This document shows, in pieces, positions 1-7,700 of a DNA stretch of 40,151 bases. The stretch is taken from positions 1 to 40,151 of the IMG/VR virus record IMGVR_UViG_3300044712_002659, one strand, 5' to 3'. Within the stretch, counting starts at the first letter, position 1, and every line of letters starts with the position of its first letter. This stretch comes from a virus. The translations under genes were made by a program, and so were the position numbers. The notes under the pieces are model-generated. The model ran no database searches. It saw nothing but the letters and a program-made list of their open reading frames with translations, and was not told the DNA's origin.

Positions 1-957
1 ATGACCGCCCGGGAAGATTTCATCCAGGTAAAGGCCCTCAGCAAGTACTTTGCGATCGGGAAGAACAGCGTTCTGAAGGCGGTGGACGGGGTCACCTTCG
101 GCATTGGCAGGGGGGAGGTTCTGGGACTTGTCGGGGAATCCGGGTGCGGGAAGACAACCATCGGGAGATTGATCCTGAGTCTCCTTCCCCCGACGTCCGG
201 AGAGATCCGTTTCGACGAAACCGATATCCACGCGATATCGAAACCGGCCCTGCGCCTTTTGCGACGCCGAATGCAGATCGTTTTTCAGGATCCCTATTCC
301 TCTCTCAATCCGCGCATGACGATCGGGAACATCCTGACCTTCCCGATGAAGGTGCAGAATCTCTACCAGGGGGAAAGAAAAGAGCGGGTTGCCTATCTGC
401 TGGAGCGGGTGGGGCTCAAGACTTCCGACATGAATCGCTATCCCCATGAATTCTCGGGAGGGCAATTGCAGCGCATCGGGATTGCGAGGACTCTGGCCGT
501 GAACCCTGAATTCATCGTCGCGGACGAGCCTGTCTCCGCCCTCGATGTCTCCATCCAGTCTCAGGTGCTGAACCTTTTCAAGGAACTGCAGGAGGAATTC
601 CGTCTGACCTTCCTGTTCATCTCGCATGACCTGAGCGTCGTGGAATTCATCAGCGACAGGATTGCGGTACTGTACATGGGGCGGATCGTCGAACTCGCCC
701 CGAAAAGCATCCTCTACAAGTCTCATCGGCACCCTTACACGAAGATTCTCCTTTCATCGGTCGTTCTTCCCGATCCCGACCTGATGCAGTCGAGGCTCTC
801 CTTCGATATGACCGGTGAGGTCACCAGCCCGATCAACCCGCCGCCGGGATGCCGGTTCTTCGGCCGCTGTCCGAGCAGGCTGGACGCCTGCAGGGAACTG
901 AATCCGGAACTCCGCGAGGTTCAGCCCGGTCATTACGTTTCCTGCCACCTTCTGTAA
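1..957 (+). CDS. Oligopeptide/dipeptide ABC transporter ATP-binding protein (OppF/DppF type)
   Basis: This is a cytoplasmic ATPase subunit that powers import of peptides or similar solutes through a membrane permease pair. All ABC motifs are visible: Walker A GESGCGKT at residues 45-52, Q-loop FQDPYSSLNP near 95, signature SGGQLQRIGIAR near 152, Walker B with DEPVSALD near 175, and the H-loop ISHD near 208. The C-terminal oligopeptide-transporter extension with its Cys pattern (CRFFGRC...C...C) is present. At 318 residues it has the usual length for the OppF half of an OppD/OppF pair. An ATG sits exactly at the window edge, so upstream partners (D subunit, permeases) would be outside. This is the only clear host gene and the prophage begins about 150 bp after its stop. 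The substrate cannot be told from sequence. Confidence 0.93.
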   Translation: MTAREDFIQVKALSKYFAIGKNSVLKAVDGVTFGIGRGEVLGLVGESGCGKTTIGRLILSLLPPTSGEIRFDETDIHAISKPALRLLRRRMQIVFQDPYSSLNPRMTIGNILTFPMKVQNLYQGERKERVAYLLERVGLKTSDMNRYPHEFSGGQLQRIGIARTLAVNPEFIVADEPVSALDVSIQSQVLNLFKELQEEFRLTFLFISHDLSVVEFISDRIAVLYMGRIVELAPKSILYKSHRHPYTKILLSSVVLPDPDLMQSRLSFDMTGEVTSPINPPPGCRFFGRCPSRLDACRELNPELREVQPGHYVSCHLL

Positions 958-1048
958 GCCGTCATCAGCCGGGTCGAATTCGGGCGATGTTGCACAGGCG
1001 CCTCGCGGCAGATGGCGGCAATGCCTGGATCGAGGACATTCGCGACGG

Positions 1049-1103
1049 CGCCCGGGAACTCCCGGGAATCCCGGGGGCATGCCTGCGAAGGCAGGGGGAT
1101 GAC
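1049..1103. repeat. Host intergenic palindromic (REP-like) repeat
   Basis: This short GC-rich stretch carries three CCCGGG boxes (1051, 1061, 1070) followed by the hairpin CCTGC-GAAG-GCAGG (1082-1095) and ends in GGGGGATGAC. Read on the minus strand it begins GTCATCCCCC, which resembles the widespread GTCAT(T)CCCGC palindromic intergenic repeats of many proteobacteria. It probably belongs to the host chromosome and stops right where the prophage end is proposed to begin. The family assignment is by eye. Confidence 0.45.
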
Positions 1104-1150
1104 TGTGGCCGCGTGCGATAACCCAACCATGAAAACTGCGATAACTCACT
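1104..1150. other. Candidate prophage right end with two MuA-type binding repeats
   Basis: The nonamer TGCGATAAC occurs twice in direct orientation, at 1114-1122 and 1137-1145, 23 bp apart. In each case a TG dinucleotide lies a few bases upstream (1104 and near 1130). Mu-type transposons begin with TG and carry adjacent transposase-binding repeats of about 22 bp at the right end, so TG at 1104 is a plausible outermost base. No matching inverted copy was found between 36838 and 40151, so the call rests on one end only. Confidence 0.4.
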
Positions 1151-1190
1151 TCCCAAAACCGTTTGATTGTATCAATTCTCATTTGAATGG

Positions 1191-1958
1191 CTATCCGTAA
1201 TTTCTGATTAAGAGCTCTTGAACCTGCTTCTTCTTATTAGCCCCTCCCGCTGTATAAGACGTTTTAACCTCCTCAATTTTGAAATCCTTGAACAGGCTTC
1301 TAATCTCCTCTACATCGTTTATGGACATGATGAATTTTCCATGTATGTTGGCTAAGAGGTCTCTCAACATGGCGAAGTCTTCACGATTGAAGATGCCTGT
1401 ACCATAATAGTCCTCAAAACCATAATATGGCGGATCTATATAAAAGAAGGTGTCCGGTTTGTCAAACCGCGGGATGATTGCCTTGTAAGGCCTATTTTCT
1501 ATGTAAACCCTGGACAGTCTTAGGTGGACCGCCGACAACTCTTCCTCGATCCGTAGGAGATTCAAGCGAGGCTGCCGGGTAGCGACAATGGCCCAAGATG
1601 GTTTTTCAATCCGGGCGGCAAAGCCGGATTTTAATAAGTAATAAAACCGCACTGCTCGCTGGATGTCCGTCAACGTCTCTGGATTTTCATTCTTAAACCG
1701 TTCAAACTCGTCCCTGGCCACCAGGATCCATTTTAGATAGCGTATAAATTCCTCCAAATGGAGCTTTACGACCCGGTATAGGGTCACAAGATCGGTATTG
1801 ATGTCGTTGATAATCTCGACGTCTGACTCTTCTTTTTTGAAGAGAATCCAGGCTGCGCCGGCAAATACCTCGCAGTAGCAGTTATGTTTCGGGATTTTGG
1901 AAACGATTTTTTGGGCAATCAACGACTTGCCGCCCATGTACGCCAGGAAACTCTTCAT
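1191..1958 (-). CDS. D12-class DNA adenine N6-methyltransferase (Dam-like)
   Basis: The product transfers a methyl group from S-adenosylmethionine to adenine in DNA. The 255 residues show the D12-class layout: N-terminal YMGGKSLIAQKI (residues 7-18) as the cofactor-binding start, the CEVFAGAA segment at 29-36, acidic NDIN near 51, and the catalytic DPPY at 175-178. The start is supported by GGGAGG just upstream of the ATG. It is noticeably more AT-rich than the tail genes, which suggests separate acquisition. Its place, last gene before the right end, is where Mu keeps its DNA-modification function mom, so a role in protecting phage DNA from host restriction is a fair inference. The target sequence is unknown. 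Confidence 0.88.
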   Translation of the reverse strand: MKSFLAYMGGKSLIAQKIVSKIPKHNCYCEVFAGAAWILFKKEESDVEIINDINTDLVTLYRVVKLHLEEFIRYLKWILVARDEFERFKNENPETLTDIQRAVRFYYLLKSGFAARIEKPSWAIVATRQPRLNLLRIEEELSAVHLRLSRVYIENRPYKAIIPRFDKPDTFFYIDPPYYGFEDYYGTGIFNREDFAMLRDLLANIHGKFIMSINDVEEIRSLFKDFKIEEVKTSYTAGGANKKKQVQELLIRNYG

Positions 1959-2148
1959 TATGGTCCTCCCGTGTTGATTTCGGGGAGTAACCCTGCTATA
2001 GGCTGCCTCATTCTCAGTGGGGCGGATGGTAGCGGGTTATCCCGTCGGGCGTTTGCGCGCCTGGTCTGGGGAGGTGAGACTCCCTGGAATACTGTCCGCC
2101 TTCTTTAATTGGCCTTGTTCTTGGCCAGCTTCATAACGATGATCCGTA

Positions 2149-2622
2149 TTAAAAAATTGTAATACTTCCGCCGCCACCGACAGATGGCGTCCCCCATGCT
2201 TGGACGTTTGGCCACGATCCATAGTGAGTACTTCCACTTGGGTCAGCCGGGCAACCAACGGTCGCATAGTCTGCGGCTAAATAGTGAGCGCCTCCAGTGC
2301 TTGAGTCATAGGTTACTATAGTGCCGGTGTCCCCATTGTATGCTAACCAATATGTGACCCCGGCAATTACGGGGATATTAGATACGGCGATCGTATTCCA
2401 GCCTGCTGCCACTAACGTATTAGTATTCTTTACCCATAGTCTCGTACTTGGGCCGGAAGCATCTGCATAGATAGCCAACTTTAGATTCGCCGCTCCGAGG
2501 CTGTGTACTGCCAATTCTGTAATTATGCCTGAAAAGGTTGCAACAATCGGTACGAGTATCATCTGACTTGCTGATCCAAAACCGGTCGCACCTATGTTGT
2601 TTCTGCCTATGAGTAGCGCCAT
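2149..2622 (-). CDS. Putative tail-fibre-associated protein, beta-rich
   Basis: This 157-residue protein starts MALLIGRNNIGATGFGSASQ. It is rich in Thr, Ser, Gly, Ala and Val, with a pattern of short beta strands (SGIITELAVHSLGAANLKLAIYAD, then WNTIAVSNIPVIAGVTYWLAY) typical of jelly-roll adhesin or carbohydrate-binding modules. It has no signal peptide. It follows the collagen-like fibre gene by 9 bp with a purine-rich ribosome site, so it is probably a fibre tip or decoration that contacts the host surface. The specific family was not recognised. A Gly-rich tail (VGGGGSITIF) ends it. Confidence 0.55.
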   Translation of the reverse strand: MALLIGRNNIGATGFGSASQMILVPIVATFSGIITELAVHSLGAANLKLAIYADASGPSTRLWVKNTNTLVAAGWNTIAVSNIPVIAGVTYWLAYNGDTGTIVTYDSSTGGAHYLAADYATVGCPADPSGSTHYGSWPNVQAWGTPSVGGGGSITIF

Positions 2623-2631
2623 GTTGCCTCC

Positions 2632-4323
2632 TTATGGTGTCACCAAAAACGCATGAACGGACAGGTGCGTAGCATCACCATTCCCGCCTTTGTGTGCAGT
2701 GACTTCAAACTCCTCGCCCGGATTTATGTCATAGTTGCTGAGGTTTATATCTACCCCGGTGGAGTACCAGGTGGCGTCGGCCGCGATGGCCAACCCGTCT
2801 GCCGAGCTGTTCACGTCCGCGCCGGCGATTTCAATGCTCGCTTTCCCATGTGTCGCATGTGTATCATGGGTTTTGCTGTATACCTCATAGTGGACGCAGT
2901 AGGACGTCGGGAGTTTCCAGATCAGATTAGAGTTAAGATCCGATTGAATAAGGTCGTGGTTGTCAGCGTCCTCGTACAGCCCAGGGATAATTATAAGTAC
3001 TTGCCGCGAGGTCCCGCCTCCATAAGAAAGGGCCGTCACGTCGTGATCGACATCCAGCGGAGGTCCCTGCCATGTTAGAAGGTTTGCGGTGATCGCCCCG
3101 CACCGGCCATACTTTACGATCCCGTCATGCGTCGCCCGGAGGCTCATGCCGACTTTTATAGAACCGGTCATATCCACGCCCATCGTAATGGTGCTCGTGC
3201 TGGCAGGGGTCGCCGTAAAGTTGGCGGTCGGAACATTTGTCCATCGGTCACTACCCAGGATGGAGCGGGTTTGCTGAAGTGTCTTTTTTGTCCAGGCAAA
3301 AGGATCCGCGCCGGCCATGAGGAAATCATTCTCCGCCGTAGCGGCCGGAAACACCAACCCGCTGTCTTTGATCAATTTCCCGGTCGTCCCATCGAATGCT
3401 GCGACGTGACTGTCGACTGACGCCGCGGGGCCGATAACATCGCCGGCGCCAGCGCCGTCCGAGCCCTTTTGCGCCATCAAATCCCAGTAGGTAGTGTTGG
3501 TAGGCGCGTTCCCCGTGGTCGCCAGCTTACAAATATACGATGCACCATTATAGGATACGGCATCGTTGATGACGTACGCCGTGCCCGCCGCATACGCCCC
3601 CTTCCAGGTGATGTCTAAACCGTCGGTTCCGTTGGTCCCGTCTGTCCCGTCGATCCCCGCGGCGCCCTGCAGGCCGGTCTCCCCTTGAAGCCCCTGGGAC
3701 CCTGTTTCCCCCTGGGCGCCTTGCGCCCCCGTTGCGCCTTTGTAATTTTTCCACAGCCCGGCGAAATCGGAGGCAACGGGGGTTTCTATCGGGTCAGTTA
3801 CCCTCAGGATGGCGATATAGTTCAGTTCGGGGTTGAACGTATTGCTGAAGCCAGCGCCGGCATCCGACGAGGCGTAGGCAATGTATGTATAGCCATTCAA
3901 TTCCGCCATCCTCGCGGGACAGGCTATCAGGACAGTGTCGCCTGCAGCGTCGGTGAATGGATACCGGCCGTCAGACTCGGGGCCGCCGGTCACAGTCCCA
4001 TTATGCCAGTCGTACCACTCGTCCTCCCGCGTATGCCATCGGTTCAGGAGATCCGCCAGCCGTGCGGCGAGGGTCGCCGTCAACGTGCTGGCAAAGTTCC
4101 TAATGATCGCATAGTTCTGGTCGCCGGCAGCGGCCTCCAGGTAATTCGTCTTCAGCTCGATATGCGTGTCGTCTGTGACGGTTTCGATCTCGTAGAACTG
4201 ATTGCCGTCCAAGGTGAACAGGTCGCCGGCAGCGGCCTGCTCAGCCCACAATGTACCTACCCCTACAATGCTTTTTGAGCCATTGACGACGGAAACCGTA
4301 CCGATTCGATACCAGTAGCTCAT
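2632..4323 (-). CDS. Tail fibre with collagen-like repeats and a carbohydrate-binding-like module
   Basis: The 563-residue product has several segments. An N-terminal beta domain (about 1-100) resembles fibre-attachment domains that open with a VNGSKSIVGVGTLW motif. A Gly-X-Y collagen-like stretch runs from about residue 196 to 236 (GATGAQGAQGETG and onward). A module at about 238-287 has the aromatic pattern of type 3 chitin/carbohydrate-binding domains (W.G.Y..G..Y...D.V...G..YIC......P....YW). The C-terminal half is beta-rich and contains an oxygen-exposed-type adhesin pattern without recognised catalytic motifs. It lies between the tip-protein block and the last tail gene, so receptor binding is the likely job. 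Trimerisation through the collagen part is inferred from the family. Confidence 0.75.
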   Translation of the reverse strand: MSYWYRIGTVSVVNGSKSIVGVGTLWAEQAAAGDLFTLDGNQFYEIETVTDDTHIELKTNYLEAAAGDQNYAIIRNFASTLTATLAARLADLLNRWHTREDEWYDWHNGTVTGGPESDGRYPFTDAAGDTVLIACPARMAELNGYTYIAYASSDAGAGFSNTFNPELNYIAILRVTDPIETPVASDFAGLWKNYKGATGAQGAQGETGSQGLQGETGLQGAAGIDGTDGTNGTDGLDITWKGAYAAGTAYVINDAVSYNGASYICKLATTGNAPTNTTYWDLMAQKGSDGAGAGDVIGPAASVDSHVAAFDGTTGKLIKDSGLVFPAATAENDFLMAGADPFAWTKKTLQQTRSILGSDRWTNVPTANFTATPASTSTITMGVDMTGSIKVGMSLRATHDGIVKYGRCGAITANLLTWQGPPLDVDHDVTALSYGGGTSRQVLIIIPGLYEDADNHDLIQSDLNSNLIWKLPTSYCVHYEVYSKTHDTHATHGKASIEIAGADVNSSADGLAIAADATWYSTGVDINLSNYDINPGEEFEVTAHKGGNGDATHLSVHAFLVTP

Positions 4324-4326
4324 GGC

Positions 4327-4473
4327 TTACTCCTTTTCCTTGAGGCGTTTTTCCAGCTCGGCGATCTTTTCGTTGGCCTTAATCATGTCCGCATGTTGAG
4401 TAAGAATCATCAGATCACGTTGCACAATGATTTCCGCCATTGCCATTTCATGCCGAATATCGGTGATATCCAT
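4327..4473 (-). CDS. 48-residue coiled-coil phage protein
   Basis: A short reading frame of 48 codons begins MDITDIRHEMAMAEIIV and ends in a heptad-like IAELEKRLKEKE. It has a textbook ribosome site (AAGGAGGA) six bases before the ATG. Its stop is 3 bp upstream of the fibre gene start, and it follows the 79-residue gene by 12 bp, so it fits the operon exactly. The strong predicted helix suggests a small structural or assembly factor. The function is not recognised. Confidence 0.7.
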   Translation of the reverse strand: MDITDIRHEMAMAEIIVQRDLMILTQHADMIKANEKIAELEKRLKEKE

Positions 4474-4485
4474 TTTGATTCCTCC

Positions 4486-4725
4486 TTACGGCTTGCCTGC
4501 TTTTTTCAATGTGTCGATCTTTATCTTCTCGTATTCCTGACGGGTCCTTTTCCCTTCGCGCCGGACCGTTCTTGTAAGGGTATCCACGAGGTCGAGCGCA
4601 TCGTTGGCTTCCCCTTCCATGATAGCCTCGTTAGCGCCGGCGGGTTGAATTTTGGCCATTTCACGCGGGCACGTGCCCGTGCGCAGGATGTTGCCGGTTT
4701 CCTTGTCGTAAACGATGTAGTTCAT
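4486..4725 (-). CDS. Small conserved tail-region protein
   Basis: The 79-residue protein begins MNYIVYDKETGNILRTGTCP, a compact beta-hairpin-like opening seen in small proteins near phage tail fibre genes. It continues with a charged helix ending KIDTLKKAGKP. Its start overlaps the stop of the large tip-protein gene by 4 bp (ATGA type), so translation is probably coupled. No catalytic motif is visible. It may act in fibre assembly, but that is only position-based inference. Confidence 0.6.
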   Translation of the reverse strand: MNYIVYDKETGNILRTGTCPREMAKIQPAGANEAIMEGEANDALDLVDTLTRTVRREGKRTRQEYEKIKIDTLKKAGKP

Positions 4726-7700
4726 TTCTTCACCGCCAGGACGGAAAGGGAGCGGTAATACGCTATGTTCGACCCCGAGAAGTCAGTAATTTTGAGGTAA
4801 TACGTATGCGCCGCGGCAGAGGGTGTATCTGCACAGTTAGCCGAAAAAAGCGGTGATGCGATATTGAGCTCAAAGGCATAGATCTCCGTTGAATCACGAT
4901 ATACGCTCACCCTGGCAGCGTGAACCAACGTACCGAAGCCGAACGAAAAATTGATAAATACCGGCGACCCCGTCGTGGTGATGCCCACGGACTGGATAGT
5001 CGTCTCGACGTTCGACGACGCGCTCACCCCGTCCGCGGTATATGCGCTCACGGGGATGGTCACTGCATTATCCGCGATCTTGAGTGTTGTTACGTTCAGA
5101 TCCTTGATCTTCGCCGTCTCGACGATCGCGTCCTTGATATTCGCTACATTTGCGATGATCTCGTTCGCCCCGACGTTCCGCGCCAGGAGCGATCCGTCGA
5201 TGATCGCGTTGCCGGTGATCCCCACCGTGCTGACCCCGTTGACATTGCCAACGACAAACGGGACGGCTGTCTTATCGTTGTCATTTGGAGAGACGATCGC
5301 AAACTTGTCCGCGAGGATGATGAATTCAGAGGGAGCGCCTTCTGATAGCGCCAGGCCGAACCCGGCGATGCGGCCGTTGACGTTGAGCTTCAACGTATAT
5401 GCCGCAGACAGACCATTAATTGATGACGTATGCGCCGAGATGGTGGCAGTATGCCCCCCGACGGTCGTTGATAAGGTACTGACATTACCGGCTATCGCTC
5501 CATCATGATCCGCCCGGGTATAAGCCTCGTTCTGAATGGCCGCCGTATTATTGCCCACAGCAGTCTGTAGTGCGCTAATACTCGATGCCAGCGCTCCCTC
5601 GGCCGTTACCCGTACGAGCCGCTCCTCATAGATGATCCCCGCCGTCTCAGCCGTCCCATCCTCGCCGATTATGGCGGCCGCCAACGATAGTCGCGCGGAT
5701 GCTTCGGCCTCCAGATCGGTCGCATGTTCCGCGAGGAGAAACTCGGCGTGAGCGATGCCGGCGCGGTTCGACCGGTCTTCGGTGCGCGCTTTATCGCCGA
5801 CCAGTACGAGGTTCAGCAATGCGTCGGGTATCCTCGTATCGATCGTGCCGATCCGCTCATGCAGGTCCGCAAACAACTGGCTGTCCGTGATGGATCCGAT
5901 GAGAATCGTCAGGTAACCAGTCGGATCGGTCGAGGTGGATCCGGAGACGCCGGCAGTCGCGCTTTCGGGATACCAGGCGCCATAGCTCCCGAATTTGTCA
6001 CGGATCCGGATCCAGTAGTACCGGGTGGCGATCAAGGGCAGGCCGTTATGCGTCCAGACGGGCGCCGCCGATTCGCCTACCTTCACGGCATTTGCGCGGT
6101 TATTCACCGAGGCCGCCCAGATCTCCACGGCGTCGAAACCGGCGAACATCTCAAAGGTTAGATCCAGGCGGATCGCATAGGTGAGCCCCGTCGCGGTGAT
6201 CCCGGTTCCTGTCGGGATCGTGGAGAGGGTGAGCGTAGCGGCCCCGGCGGCGCTTGTGTTTCCGGCCACATCCACCGCTACGACGCTGAATTCCTTCTCC
6301 GTCCAGGTGATCCGTTCGGAGTATTTCAGGGAGTTCCCGACGGCGACGGTGTTGACCTCATAATGGTCGATCGCGAGCGACGTCTTACAGGAGGCCCAGG
6401 AGACCACGGCCAGCTCGCCCGCCGCGACAACCGCCGGCCCCGGCGTCGACGGGACCAATATGGTGATGCTCGCGGCTGCCGTCGCCTCGCTCTCCTGGCC
6501 GTAGGCGTCGACGGCTTTCAAGGTAAAATTGTATTCGCCCGCCGTCAGTGTCCCGCGGTAGATATACTTATTGCCCTGATAATTGGTGACCAGCGCCTCT
6601 TCGCCGAGATAGACCGAGTAGCCCTTGACCGCGGTGTCCAGCGAGGCCGGCCAGGCGAGCTCGATGAACTGCCCGACCAGGGAGGCGGTGAAACTCCCGG
6701 GGACGGCAGGTCCCCCGGGAGCCCCGGAAAATGCCAGCGAAACGATTTGATTCGGATCGATCTTGCCTGTCGACGTGGCGGTAAAATCATACGTCCGTCC
6801 CGCGATCAATCCGGCGATCTCATACGAGGGATAGGTGGTCCGGCCCGCCAGGATCCAGGGACCCGGAGTAGCGCCCCCCGTACGGTAAAAGACCTGCCAT
6901 TGCAGAGCCTGGCCGCGCCAGGTGAGGGAGGCGACCGCGAAGCCGATCCCGCTGGGGTTGTACTTGTATATTTCCATCACCTGCAGGTTGGCGACGTCGA
7001 TTCCGGCGCCGGTGGGCACGTAAATGCCGATGGTCGCATCGTCGTCATAGGCGGCATCGATGTATTCCAGGGCGGTTATCCTGCGCCGCATCTGCTGGGA
7101 GCGGGTAATCCGGCCGATCCGGACGAGCTGCGTGACGCGCCCCTCCTCCCCGAAGGAATACTGATCATATTTCGCGGGGATCGTCGTCCATGCCTCAGTC
7201 AGGGTGAGCACGGCCGTCGTGGTAGACTCCTCGACGGTCTCGACGTACCGCTCCTCTCGAGAGTCATCGGCGGCATGCAGCACAGTCACCATGTAGGTCG
7301 TCCCGGGCTCGAGCGTCACGGGCCTGTCGAGGGTGATCGCGGAGGCGGCCGCGGAAACCGCCCGGCCGGAGATTCCCCATTGCGGACGGTCGTGAGCCAC
7401 CTCTACCACGTCGCCGGGCATGCAGCCCAGGGAGTCGACCGCGGCGGTCCAGGAGGGCATCATCGTCAGGTACCGGTTCCGCTTTAACTGAGCGGTGCCG
7501 TGCCTGATGGCCATCGGCCGACTTGTGCAGCCGACCAGATTCAGTGCTGTCGGCTCCGCCGGCCGGTCCGTCGTCTCGAAATCGTGGGAGGTGAGGAGTA
7601 CCGACTGGCGGGAGTAGTTTTGCTCGGCGTCGTAATAAGTCACCTCGATCGCGTTGGCACGGCCCTCGTAGGGGAGCCAGTCGATCTGGAAGCTATCCCG

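Noticed and set aside
2100-2150. Tiny minus-strand peptide MKLAKNKAN and a weak GGCC hairpin after the last tail gene
   Set aside because: Nine codons with no ribosome site. The stem has only 5 bp, so neither gene nor terminator is supported.
2149-4323. Possible diversity-generating retroelement acting on the tail fibre genes
   Set aside because: No reverse transcriptase gene or template repeat was seen in the window.
6363-7487. Long plus-strand open frame opposite the tail tip gene
   Set aside because: It is an Arg/Gly/Asp-rich shadow of the high-GC gpJ coding strand with no recognisable protein features.
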